From Chitinophagales bacterium (GTDB lineage Bacteria > Bacteroidota > Bacteroidia > Chitinophagales > JADIYW01): a stretch of DNA of 64,000 nucleotides. The stretch's first letter is position 1; each line of letters begins with the position of its first letter. The notes beneath the pieces are model-generated. The model was not told the DNA's origin and did no database searches. It saw nothing but the letters and a program-made list of their open reading frames with translations. Positions 35,682 through 44,017 of this stretch are shown here, one piece after another. The translations under genes and the position numbers were made by a program. Location: assembly GCA_023957235.1 (NCBI GenBank), contig JAMLHI010000001.1, positions 434,001-498,000 on the forward strand, read 5' to 3'.

Positions 35682-35707
35682 GAAGAATTAGTGTCTATAA
35701 TTGGATA

Positions 35708-35715
35708 CAAATTTA
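35708..35715 (-). promoter_or_regulatory. -7 promoter element TAaaTTTG for the transketolase C-subunit
   Basis: Exact TAnnTTTG on the minus strand, 26 nt before ATG 35681, in the 98-bp gap after the acid-tailed gene. It would keep the subunit expressed independently of the module upstream. Confidence 0.55.
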
Positions 35716-35779
35716 GTATATCCTTACGGAAGTTTTATATAAACAAAATATTTTCAAACTTAATAAATTCGTAAAACCA

Positions 35780-36589
35780 TTATCCTCTGCCCATATTGTC
35801 TAACATATCTGAAATATCACCACCATAATCATCATACCTTCCATAATTGCCATCATCTAGTGCATCGAAAGTATCATTTGAATAATTTGAAGATTCATAT
35901 TCTTCAAACCATTCTTCTCTACGATCACTTTCATCATCTCTATCTTTGTATATTTCATAAAAGGCTTTAATGCTTTTATAATTATCTGGATGAAATACAG
36001 AAAAAGAAGGTTTTGTATAATTAAAATTTAATACACATATTCTGTTTTCAAGATATTGAAAATATTCTGAATAATCTGTTTCATTAATGTTATCAAAATC
36101 TTTGATTCCTTCAATTAATAAATTAAAATTAACAAGTTTTCCAAGCTTAAAATCTGCTTTGTATAATAATTCAAAAGATTCATTTATTTTCTCTAACAAG
36201 AGAAAAGATAATGATAGTTTTTTAAAAGGAAAAAGCTGATTTTCGTTTAAATAAAATAGTTTTTCTGTTATATCTTCAACGGAGAATTTTTGATTAACAA
36301 AACAAATGTTTTTTAATATTTGTACGTTTTTTATATATATATTCAATTCTCTATCAATATAATAGCTTATTTTATGAGATTTTTTAATCGAATGTATATA
36401 TTTGAATGGATCGTTTATATTTACTGAATATATACATTCTCCATGATCATTGTCCTTTTTGTAGAATAGTTTAAAAATATCAAAATTTTCAGAGTTTTTT
36501 ATTTCATATCTCTTTTCTAAAAAATATAATTCATCAACAAAGTATGAATTAAGCACATTTAATTCGAATTCATATTGTAAAGCTTCCAT
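35780..36589 (-). CDS. Unrecognised protein with acidic C-terminal tail
   Basis: 269 residues, no signal peptide or membrane helix, and no family I recognise. Residues 1-210 look like a folded alpha/beta domain rich in Tyr, Phe, Asn, Lys and Ile. Residues about 216-269 form a hydrophilic tail loaded with Asp and Glu (KDRDDESDRREEWFEEYESS, then ALDDGNYGRYDDYGGD) that ends DMLDNMGRG. Such tails can mimic nucleic acid or serve as a handle for a partner. It starts 9 nt after the nuclease-like gene, so the two are an operon. Local GC is far lower than in the flanking transketolase genes (34 of 180 bases in 36241-36420), which suggests recent transfer. Confidence 0.6.
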   Translation of the reverse strand: MEALQYEFELNVLNSYFVDELYFLEKRYEIKNSENFDIFKLFYKKDNDHGECIYSVNINDPFKYIHSIKKSHKISYYIDRELNIYIKNVQILKNICFVNQKFSVEDITEKLFYLNENQLFPFKKLSLSFLLLEKINESFELLYKADFKLGKLVNFNLLIEGIKDFDNINETDYSEYFQYLENRICVLNFNYTKPSFSVFHPDNYKSIKAFYEIYKDRDDESDRREEWFEEYESSNYSNDTFDALDDGNYGRYDDYGGDISDMLDNMGRG

Positions 36590-36598
36590 CTTTAAATT

Positions 36599-37066
36599 CT
36601 ATTTAAAAGGATAAAATTCAACATTGATATATTTACCAACTTCGATAAATATACCATATTTATAATTTAATTGATTTACATATGCTTCGATTTTATCGAA
36701 GTCTATAAATTTTTTTCTGTTTTTCCAATTCATTTTAACTTCTATAACCGCAATATTTATTTCTGTATTTCTTTTATGTATTATTATATCAGGGTAAACA
36801 AATGAAGGCCCCTCTTCACTATTAGCATAATCAATAATTTTGGCAACAGCATCTCCAACATCATTTCCATTACTCATTCGATTATATTCAACATCTACAT
36901 CATAATCATATTTCTCTTTTAAATATGATTCAATATACATTGCCAATTTGTGAGTAACTGTTCTTTCGTGAATATTATATTTTTGATCCAAGAAGAGAAT
37001 ATCATTTTCTTGTAGTTTTTTTAAACTATTAATTATGATATTCTCTAATTCTTTTTTACTAATCAT
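36599..37066 (-). CDS. PD-(D/E)XK nuclease-like protein
   Basis: 155 residues. The layout fits the restriction-endonuclease-like fold: an N-terminal helix with E34 (HERTVTHKLAMYIESYL, 33-49), then DVDVEYNR (56-63), then Y-P92-D93 opening a strand (PDIIIHKRN), and E109-V-K111 in the next strand (IAVIEVKMNW). E34, D93, E109 and K111 are the expected metal-binding and catalytic set. I have seen this ER-x(4)-LA ... EYNR ... PDIIxHxR ... VIEVK pattern in a widespread, uncharacterised bacterial family. It starts 7 nt after the transketolase N-subunit stop and is followed 9 nt later by the acid-tailed gene. AT-richer than its neighbours. Confidence 0.65.
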   Translation of the reverse strand: MISKKELENIIINSLKKLQENDILFLDQKYNIHERTVTHKLAMYIESYLKEKYDYDVDVEYNRMSNGNDVGDAVAKIIDYANSEEGPSFVYPDIIIHKRNTEINIAVIEVKMNWKNRKKFIDFDKIEAYVNQLNYKYGIFIEVGKYINVEFYPFK

Positions 37067-37073
37067 AATATAA

Positions 37074-37916
37074 TTAGAAGTCGCCCAAAGTTTCTTCCAA
37101 TTGAGCCATTGCTTTTTCTACTTGTTCAGCATTAGGTGCACTACCGTGCCATTTGTGCGTTCCCATCATATAATCTACACCGGCACCCATTTCAGTAGTC
37201 ATCAAAATGGCGATAGGTTTACCTTTTTTAGCTTTGAGTTGTGCTTCAGAAAGAGTAAAGACTACATCTTCCATTCTATTACCATTCATTTCTAAAACCT
37301 CCCAACCGAAAGATTTGAATTTTCCTTTCAAGTCTCCCAATGAAAGGATCTGATCTACCGTACCATCGATTTGGCAATTGTTGTAGTCAACAGTCAAGAT
37401 CAAATTGTCCACTTTATTATGTGCAGCAAACATCACGGCTTCCCAGATTTGACCTTCTTGCAATTCACCGTCACCAGTCAAAACAAAAACAAATCTGTCA
37501 TCGCCATCCATTTTTTTAGCCAATGCTACACCTGTAGCTACAGATACACCTTGACCCAAAGAACCTGATGCAATTCTTACTCCAGGAAGTCCTTCATGTG
37601 TAGTCGGGTGACCTTGTAATCTACTGTTCAAAAATCTGAACGTGGACAATTCTTTCACGTCGAAATATCCGCTTCTCGCAAGCACACTATAAAATACAGG
37701 AGAGATATGTCCATTGGATAAGAAGAATACATCCTCTCCTCTACCTTCCATGTTAAAAGAGATGTCGTGTTTCATGACATCAAAATACAAAGCCACTAAA
37801 AAATCAGTACATCCCAAAGAGCCTCCAGGGTGTCCACTCTTCACTTTTCCTACCATACGCACAATATCCCTCCTCACTTGAGATGCAATGCGTTCTAATT
37901 CTTGTATTTCTGCCAT
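37074..37916 (-). CDS. Transketolase, N-terminal (ThDP pyrophosphate-binding) subunit
   Basis: 280 residues. It holds the thiamine diphosphate and metal motif GDGELQEGQIWEAVMFAA followed by DYNNCQIDG (about 147-188), the GHPGGSLGCTDF block near 29-40, LSNGHISPVFYS near 67-78 and the HKWHG(S)AP stretch near 257. It pairs with the C-terminal subunit at 34716-35681. The start ATG 37916 follows a -7 element. GC is high for the region (77 of 180 bases in 37441-37620), as expected of a highly expressed housekeeping gene. Two unrelated genes follow at 7 nt. Confidence 0.94.
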   Translation of the reverse strand: MAEIQELERIASQVRRDIVRMVGKVKSGHPGGSLGCTDFLVALYFDVMKHDISFNMEGRGEDVFFLSNGHISPVFYSVLARSGYFDVKELSTFRFLNSRLQGHPTTHEGLPGVRIASGSLGQGVSVATGVALAKKMDGDDRFVFVLTGDGELQEGQIWEAVMFAAHNKVDNLILTVDYNNCQIDGTVDQILSLGDLKGKFKSFGWEVLEMNGNRMEDVVFTLSEAQLKAKKGKPIAILMTTEMGAGVDYMMGTHKWHGSAPNAEQVEKAMAQLEETLGDF

Positions 37917-37941
37917 TTTTGATGTATTTATACTTCAATCA

Positions 37942-37949
37942 CAAAATTA
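37942..37949 (-). promoter_or_regulatory. -7 promoter element TAatTTTG for the transketolase N-subunit
   Basis: Exact TAnnTTTG on the minus strand, 25 nt before ATG 37916. The transcript probably includes the two inserted genes. Confidence 0.55.
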
Positions 37950-38290
37950 ACTTTTCTAGTGAGATTTTAAGTATAAAATGTCTGTTAAGCCTATATTGAT
38001 AATCAAATGACACTTATTTACGGTTTGAAAAGATAAACCAAGGTTGTATATATCCTCTTTACTAATATTTTTATTTTCACTTTTATTCTATTTAGAAAGT
38101 TGTCTAACAAACAAGATGAATCTATGCTAGTCTTTCTGATAGATATATCCAATAGAGATAAACAAGATTGTCCTTCTGTCAGCAGTTCAAAAAAGGTCAA
38201 TATACGAGAGTCATTCCAGATAACTTGGACCTCAACTTTCTATGTGAAAATTGATTTTTCAAACTAAATTGGAATGAAGAGCAATAGCTA
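37950..38290. other. Gene-free spacer
   Basis: About 340 bp between the sigma factor gene and the transketolase promoter. A 60-codon minus-strand frame here has no family resemblance and no start context, so I treat it as chance. No hairpin with a T-run is evident. Confidence 0.5.
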
Positions 38291-38881
38291 TTAAAACAAT
38301 TGTAGCTTTTGCTCTTCTATCATTTTTCGGAGATTAATTAGTGCGTAACGCATCCTCCCTAAGGCGGTATTGATACTTACTCCAGTCATTTCAGCGATTT
38401 CTTTAAAACTCAACTCAGCATAATGCCTCAAGACCAATACTTCTCTTTGTTCGTCTGGTAATAATTTTATCAATTGTTTTAGCGTCAGGATATTCTGCTC
38501 TCTTATTAAGATGTCTTCAACATTTTTATCTAAAAAGCCAATACTTTCTAAAATGTCATTTCCTTCGCTATCAACAATTACAGGCTTTCTTTTTATTTTC
38601 CTAAAATAATCAATGCATAGATTATGAGAAATCCGCATGACCCAAGGGAGAAATTTGCCTTCTTCTTTATAAACATTAGATTTCAGGCTATCTATTACCT
38701 TGACAAATGTTTCTTGAAAAATATCTTCTGCGAGATATTGATCTTTTACTAAAATAATTATTGAGGTAAAAATTCTTTTTTTATGCCTTTGAATCAAAAT
38801 ATTCAAAGCCTCAATGTCGCCCTTTTGATAATCTTTGACTAGTTCGAAGTCTGTCATACCTACACAATAAGTTGTTTTCAT
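38291..38881 (-). CDS. ECF-type RNA polymerase sigma factor
   Basis: 196 residues. Region 2 (about 25-95: ALNILIQRHKKRIFTSI, AEDIFQETFVKVIDSL, FLPWVMRISHNLCIDYFRK) and region 4 (about 130-185: LLPDEQREVLVLRHYAELSFKEIAEMTGVSINTALGRMRYALINLRK) are both complete, joined by a short linker; there is no region 1 or 3. This is the two-domain ECF group. No adjacent anti-sigma factor gene is visible. ATG 38857 (MTDFELVKDY) is an equally plausible start, since related Bacteroidota sigma factors begin there. Confidence 0.92.
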   Translation of the reverse strand: MKTTYCVGMTDFELVKDYQKGDIEALNILIQRHKKRIFTSIIILVKDQYLAEDIFQETFVKVIDSLKSNVYKEEGKFLPWVMRISHNLCIDYFRKIKRKPVIVDSEGNDILESIGFLDKNVEDILIREQNILTLKQLIKLLPDEQREVLVLRHYAELSFKEIAEMTGVSINTALGRMRYALINLRKMIEEQKLQLF

Positions 38882-38990
38882 TTCTTACAGATATTAATAT
38901 TGTGTAGATTTTCAGCATAGGCCAATTTAATGTTAAGCAAATATTAAGGCTAATTTATACAAAATAGATTTAACCTTTCATCCCTATAAA

Positions 38991-39025
38991 CTGTTATATT
39001 TTAGTTTTACTGTTATATTTTAGTT
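38991..39025. repeat. Tandem 16-bp direct repeat upstream of uvrA
   Basis: CTGTTATATTTTAGTT occurs at 38991-39006 and again at 39010-39025, a 19-bp period, 21 bp before uvrA ATG 39046. The period is not a full two helical turns. It may be a repeated regulator site or a small duplication that also repeats an AT-rich promoter-like stretch. Confidence 0.6.
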
Positions 39026-39045
39026 GTTTTAACAATTTTTTGAGA

Positions 39046-41832
39046 ATGTCTGATATCCAAACGTCATTATCTATGGTACATCAAAAGAATATCCTTATCA
39101 AAGGGGCGCGAACACATAATTTGAAAAATATCTCTTTGGAAATTCCAAGAAATCAATTTGTCGTTATCACGGGTGTCTCTGGATCAGGAAAATCAACCTT
39201 GGCTTTTGACACACTTTATGCAGAAGGGCAACGTAGATATGTAGAGTCATTGTCGTCTTATGTGCGTCAATTTTTAGATAGGATGGAAAAGCCTGATGTA
39301 GATTATATCAAGGGATTATCTCCTGCCATAGCCATTGAACAAAAGGTAACGACCTCTACATCTCGTTCTACAGTAGGAACATTGACTGAAATTTATGATT
39401 ATCTGCGTCTGCTTTATGCTAGAATAGGTAAAACATATTCTCCAATTTCAGGTCAATTAGTGAAGAAAGAGGAAGTTTCAGAAGTAGTAGATTTTATATG
39501 TTCACATGAAGTGGGCAAAAAATATCAAATACTTTCTCCACTTAAATTATCAACTACATTAATAGAAGAACTCAAATCTAAAGGAGTCAATAGGATAATC
39601 TCAGAAGGGCAAACGATAAGACTTGACTTGTTGGAGGAGGATGAAGAGATTCAAAAGCTCATCAATTCACGGTATAATTTTGCGCTGATTGACCGCTCTA
39701 CAGTGAAAAAAGACGAAGAGTCTATTCATAGAATGGCAGATTCAGTACAGCAAGCATTTGAAATCAGTGAAGGATATTGCAAGGTTGATTTTCCTGGGGA
39801 ATCATTTAGAGATTTCAGCACCATATTTGAATTAGATGGAATGCATTTTGAACAACCATCTCCACAATTTTTTAATTTCAACTCACCTTATGGCGCATGT
39901 AACACGTGTGAGGGCTATGGAAATATTTTAGGAATTGATGAAGAATTGGTTATCCCTAATAAATCGCTTTCGGTCTATGAAGGTGCAATAGCACCATGGG
40001 AAAGCGAAACTATGAGACTGTGGAAACAACATTTTATAGCCTCTTCTAAACAGACAGGATTTCGAATTCATTGCCCTATCGAAGATTTGACTCCAGAAGA
40101 AAATCAAATATTATGGAATAGCCAATCAAATCCGTTTGGTATCAAATATTTCTTTTCAGATATTGAATCGCAATCCTATAAAATCCAATATAGAGTTTTG
40201 CTTTCTAGATATAGAGGTCGTGCTATATGCCCTGATTGTAATGGGTCGAGGATAAGAAAGGATACACAATATGTAAAAATCAACAATCGTCATATTGGAG
40301 AGATTTTGTCTTTGACTATTTTAGAATTGCATCAATGGTTTGCTCAATTATCTTTATCAGATTATGATCGTCAAATTGCGAGTAGGATTTTGATTGAAAT
40401 TTCCAATAGATTACAATTTATGATAGATGTAGGCTTAGAGTATCTGACATTAAGTAGATATTCCAATACACTTTCTGGAGGGGAATCTCAACGAATAAAT
40501 CTGACTCGAACTTTGGGAAGCAATTTGACAGGCTCACTATATATTTTAGACGAACCAAGTATTGGATTACACCCTCAAGACACCTATAAATTAATTAAGA
40601 TTCTTAAACACTTGAGAAATTTAGGAAACACAGTCATTGTAGTGGAACACGAAGAAGATATAATTCGCAACTCAGATTATCTTATAGATATTGGACCTGA
40701 AGCTGGACGACTTGGAGGAGAGATTGTTTTTCAAGGACCATTCAAGACTGTGGCGAAACAGAAAAGTTTGACAACTCAATATCTCAATGGTGAATTGAGT
40801 ATCCCTATTCCAGACAAAAGGGCGATTTCTGCCAACTATATCAAAATTATTGGAGCAAGAGAGAATAATTTGAAAAATATTGATGTTCAAATTCCCTTAC
40901 AAGCATTAACTGTAGTGACAGGTGTGTCAGGTTCAGGGAAATCTACCTTAATCAAGCAAATATTATATCCGGCGGTTAAAAACAAAGTTGACTTTTCAAA
41001 AATAAAATCTGGGCATCATAAGGAATTGAAATTTCCAGCTAAATTAATTTCAAAAATTGAAATGGTAGATCAAAGTCCAATTGGGCGATCTTCTAGGTCA
41101 AATCCCGTTACATATATTAAAGCCTATGATGCCATTAGAGATTTATATGCTTCTCAATCATTATCAAAAATGCGAGGCTATCAACCCAAGCATTTTTCAT
41201 TTAATGTTGAAGGAGGTCGTTGTGAAACCTGTCTTGGAGAAGGGGAAACAATTGTCGAAATGCAATTTTTAGCAGATATACATTTGACTTGTGAGACTTG
41301 TAAAGGGAAAAGGTTTAAAAGTGAAATTCTTGAAGTAAGATATAGGGAGAAAAATATTTCTGATATCCTTGAGATGACGATAGATGAGGCAATTGTGTTT
41401 TTTCAAGACAAGAAAGAACTATCCAATAAACTACAACCTCTGGCTGATGTCGGACTTGGATATATACAACTCGGGCAATCTAGCAGTACACTTAGTGGAG
41501 GTGAAGCACAAAGAGTCAAATTGGCATCTTTCCTTTCAAAAGGATTTTGCTCGCAGCCTACCTTATTTTTATTTGATGAGCCGACTACTGGACTTCATTT
41601 TCATGATATCAATAAATTATTGAATGCTTTTTATGCACTGATAAAATCAGGACATACAATTGTTGTTGTCGAGCATAATTTAGATGTGATAAAATGTGCA
41701 GACTATATTATTGATCTCGGGCCAACTGGAGGCAAAGGCGGAGGATATCTTTTGTATCAAGGTAGCCCAGAAGGGATGATACATGAAGAAAAATCTATTA
41801 CCGGTAAATTTTTAAAAGAAAAGCTAAAGTGA
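39046..41832 (+). CDS. uvrA: Excinuclease ABC subunit A
   Basis: 928 residues from ATG 39046 (a TTG at 39040 adds two residues and is less likely). Two ABC ATPase modules: Walker A GVSGSGKSTLAF near 45 and GVSGSGKSTLI near 627; signatures LSGGESQRINL and LSGGEAQRVKL; Walker B YILDEPSIGLH and LFDEPTTGLH. Zinc-binding Cys pairs occur at CNTCEGYG, CPDCNGSR and CETCLGEG/CETCKGKR. It scans DNA for damage in nucleotide excision repair. A tandem repeat lies just upstream. It ends 9 bp from the convergent mvk gene. Confidence 0.97.
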   Translation: MSDIQTSLSMVHQKNILIKGARTHNLKNISLEIPRNQFVVITGVSGSGKSTLAFDTLYAEGQRRYVESLSSYVRQFLDRMEKPDVDYIKGLSPAIAIEQKVTTSTSRSTVGTLTEIYDYLRLLYARIGKTYSPISGQLVKKEEVSEVVDFICSHEVGKKYQILSPLKLSTTLIEELKSKGVNRIISEGQTIRLDLLEEDEEIQKLINSRYNFALIDRSTVKKDEESIHRMADSVQQAFEISEGYCKVDFPGESFRDFSTIFELDGMHFEQPSPQFFNFNSPYGACNTCEGYGNILGIDEELVIPNKSLSVYEGAIAPWESETMRLWKQHFIASSKQTGFRIHCPIEDLTPEENQILWNSQSNPFGIKYFFSDIESQSYKIQYRVLLSRYRGRAICPDCNGSRIRKDTQYVKINNRHIGEILSLTILELHQWFAQLSLSDYDRQIASRILIEISNRLQFMIDVGLEYLTLSRYSNTLSGGESQRINLTRTLGSNLTGSLYILDEPSIGLHPQDTYKLIKILKHLRNLGNTVIVVEHEEDIIRNSDYLIDIGPEAGRLGGEIVFQGPFKTVAKQKSLTTQYLNGELSIPIPDKRAISANYIKIIGARENNLKNIDVQIPLQALTVVTGVSGSGKSTLIKQILYPAVKNKVDFSKIKSGHHKELKFPAKLISKIEMVDQSPIGRSSRSNPVTYIKAYDAIRDLYASQSLSKMRGYQPKHFSFNVEGGRCETCLGEGETIVEMQFLADIHLTCETCKGKRFKSEILEVRYREKNISDILEMTIDEAIVFFQDKKELSNKLQPLADVGLGYIQLGQSSSTLSGGEAQRVKLASFLSKGFCSQPTLFLFDEPTTGLHFHDINKLLNAFYALIKSGHTIVVVEHNLDVIKCADYIIDLGPTGGKGGGYLLYQGSPEGMIHEEKSITGKFLKEKLK

Positions 41833-41841
41833 AAAAGGAGT

Positions 41842-42789
41842 TTAGATATAACTTAAAACTTCTAATTTTTGCCCTTTAAGTTGCATCCTAGTCTTATTGA
41901 TATTTTTGGTGAATCCTAAAATAAATCCACCTCCTCCTGCTCCACAGAGCTTGAAATAATAGTCGCCACTTTCCAATCCTCTCTTCCAATGCTTATTAAA
42001 AAAATGAGGAATCATTGGTTTGAAATGCTGAAATTGGAAATGTGAAAGTTTTTTCATGTAGCCAAATAGTGTTTCAGTATCTCCTTCTAAAAAAGCCTGA
42101 ATACAATTATTGGCAAAAGGTTTTAACTGTTTGTCCACAAACTCACGATAAGAAGGCTTCTCCATTTGTTCCATATAATATTTCACTAATGGTTCTGTCT
42201 TTCTGCTTATCCCCGTGTCAATTAAAAAGATAGCACCTTCTCCATCTTTTTTCATTGCGACCTTGACTGGTTCTATTTCTTGATTTTCCTTAATTAATAG
42301 AGGAAGGTTCAAATAGCAAATCAACGGATCTACTCCTGAACTCTTTCCATGAAAATAAGACTCCATTACACCCAATACACGCTTCAATTCTGCGATAGAT
42401 TCTTTTGTGGGTGTTTCATCCAAAGTGATTTTATCTTTTACATATCTTTCATATACAGCAGCGACTAAAGCTCCTGAACTTCCAATTCCAAATCCTTGAG
42501 GAATGGTAGAATGAAAGAAAATACCACCAGCAATATCATTATGAAAAGCAACAGTATCAAAATCAAAAGTTAGATTTCCAAGTTTGACTTGTTCTTGAAT
42601 ATAATTGCCTAGGTTCTTCAGATGTTCATTGGATTGAGTTTTGAACTCTTCTGAGACAGAAGTGTCTGAAAAAGTCAAAAAGCCTTTAAAGATTTCATAA
42701 GGAACAGTCAATCCCATACTGTCTTGGATAATGCTATACTCTCCAAAAAGGAGTATTTTAGAATGGAATGTGACGTCTTTTTTTGACAT
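41842..42789 (-). CDS. Mevalonate kinase-like GHMP kinase
   Basis: 315 residues. GHMP kinase motifs: KILLFGEYSIIQD (11-23, motif 1), GIGSSGALVAAV near 113 (the glycine-rich ATP loop, motif 2) and KLCGAGGGGFILGF near 281 (motif 3). The start 1 nt after the stop of the diphosphomevalonate decarboxylase gene makes mevalonate kinase the obvious assignment, in the pathway from mevalonate to isopentenyl diphosphate. Phosphomevalonate kinase, a similar fold, is the main alternative. The other pathway genes are not in this window. Confidence 0.83.
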   Translation of the reverse strand: MSKKDVTFHSKILLFGEYSIIQDSMGLTVPYEIFKGFLTFSDTSVSEEFKTQSNEHLKNLGNYIQEQVKLGNLTFDFDTVAFHNDIAGGIFFHSTIPQGFGIGSSGALVAAVYERYVKDKITLDETPTKESIAELKRVLGVMESYFHGKSSGVDPLICYLNLPLLIKENQEIEPVKVAMKKDGEGAIFLIDTGISRKTEPLVKYYMEQMEKPSYREFVDKQLKPFANNCIQAFLEGDTETLFGYMKKLSHFQFQHFKPMIPHFFNKHWKRGLESGDYYFKLCGAGGGGFILGFTKNINKTRMQLKGQKLEVLSYI

Positions 42790-42790
42790 T

Positions 42791-43861
42791 TTAATCTATT
42801 TTTTCAGGTCCTTTTCCTACCTGATCGTGTATGACACGATGATTCTCACACAAAGGTACTAACTCTTCGTCGATAAATGATATTATTTCTTTCTTAATAT
42901 TATCTGGATAAAGAAGGTGGATATTGGGACCAGCATCTAAAGTAAAAAATACAGGTAGTTGATTTTCTTTTCTAAATTGTTGTATTCTTTCTATGGCAAT
43001 CAATGTATTGGGATGCATTAATATGTAAGGAGGCTCGGATGCCATCATTAATGCATGAAGAGTCAGAGCTTCTTTCTCTACTATCTTTCCCCAATCATCA
43101 AGATTGCCATTCTTCATGGCATTGATTAGCAATTCAATATGGCTATTGGCTTGTTGGTATCTTGATTTTGCATAAGGATTTCCTTCCATCAACGCATGAC
43201 CAGCTCTGCTAGACACAGATTTTTCTGATGAACTGATGATTAATATGCTATCTCTGAAAGATTGGAATATAGGGTGAATATTTTCTGAGATAGGTATTGC
43301 AAAATCATTAGATGAATTTTGTACTGCGTCCAATTTCCCCCATAATGCTAAATGTGGGAAAACCGAACGGCAGGCACTTCCTGAGCCTAACCTAGCTATG
43401 ATAGAAGATTTTTCCAAAAACTGCTTTTCATCCTTCAGGTTTCCCGTTATTCTTTTTTCAATTTCACAAAGACATAAAGCTAAAGCACTCATAGACGATG
43501 CCGAAGAAGCAATTCCGGTAGAGTGGGGAAAGGAATTTTTACTTTCAATATCCAAATGAAAATCTTTCAAATATGGAAAATAGTCAATGATAGAGACTAA
43601 AAATTGATGAATTTTCTCTTCAAACTTTTTATTATTTACACCTTCAAATAAAAAACGTATTGAAACACCTTCAGTTTTTTCTGACTTCAAGGCATATTTG
43701 ACTGTTGTTTCAGTAAATGCATTTTGTAAAGTAAAGCTGATAGAAGTATTTTTAGGATATTGTCTTCCATATTTTCCCCAATATTTCACCAAAGCAATAT
43801 TTGAAGGGGATTTCCAAGTCACCTTGCCGATACTTTTTTTATCAGAACCTTGCATATTCAT
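42791..43861 (-). CDS. mvaD: Diphosphomevalonate decarboxylase
   Basis: 356 residues from ATG 43861. It has WKSPSNIALVKYWGKYG near 15-31, HSTGIASSASSMSALA near 111-126 (ATP loop) and GSGSACRSVFPHLALW near 158-173, the signature set of the decarboxylase that makes isopentenyl diphosphate with ATP. A longer frame starts at TTG 43876 but this lies within the -7 element, so it is rejected; ATG 43855 is also possible. First gene of an operon with the mevalonate kinase 1 nt downstream. Confidence 0.92.
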   Translation of the reverse strand: MNMQGSDKKSIGKVTWKSPSNIALVKYWGKYGRQYPKNTSISFTLQNAFTETTVKYALKSEKTEGVSIRFLFEGVNNKKFEEKIHQFLVSIIDYFPYLKDFHLDIESKNSFPHSTGIASSASSMSALALCLCEIEKRITGNLKDEKQFLEKSSIIARLGSGSACRSVFPHLALWGKLDAVQNSSNDFAIPISENIHPIFQSFRDSILIISSSEKSVSSRAGHALMEGNPYAKSRYQQANSHIELLINAMKNGNLDDWGKIVEKEALTLHALMMASEPPYILMHPNTLIAIERIQQFRKENQLPVFFTLDAGPNIHLLYPDNIKKEIISFIDEELVPLCENHRVIHDQVGKGPEKID

Positions 43862-43873
43862 GATTAAGAATTG

Positions 43874-43881
43874 CAAATGTA
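43874..43881 (-). promoter_or_regulatory. -7 promoter element TAcaTTTG for mvaD-mvk
   Basis: Exact TAnnTTTG on the minus strand, 12 nt before ATG 43861. It covers the TTG of the longer open frame. Confidence 0.65.
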
Positions 43882-44017
43882 AGCTAAAGTTGTTAATTGA
43901 AGCTATTGAAACCTGATAGGCATATATTTAGACACGTTTTAATTTTTAATTGATGAGAATTACAACGTACTTTGCTTTCCATTTTATATTTTTATTATAA
44001 AAGCTACTGATATTGAA

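Noticed and set aside
38018-38200. 60-codon minus-strand frame in the spacer beside the sigma factor gene
   Set aside because: Composition is not protein-like, with no promoter element and no homology I can recognise.
43862-43876. TTG start extending mvaD by five residues
   Set aside because: It overlaps the exact -7 element at 43874-43881; ATG 43861 follows at a normal distance.
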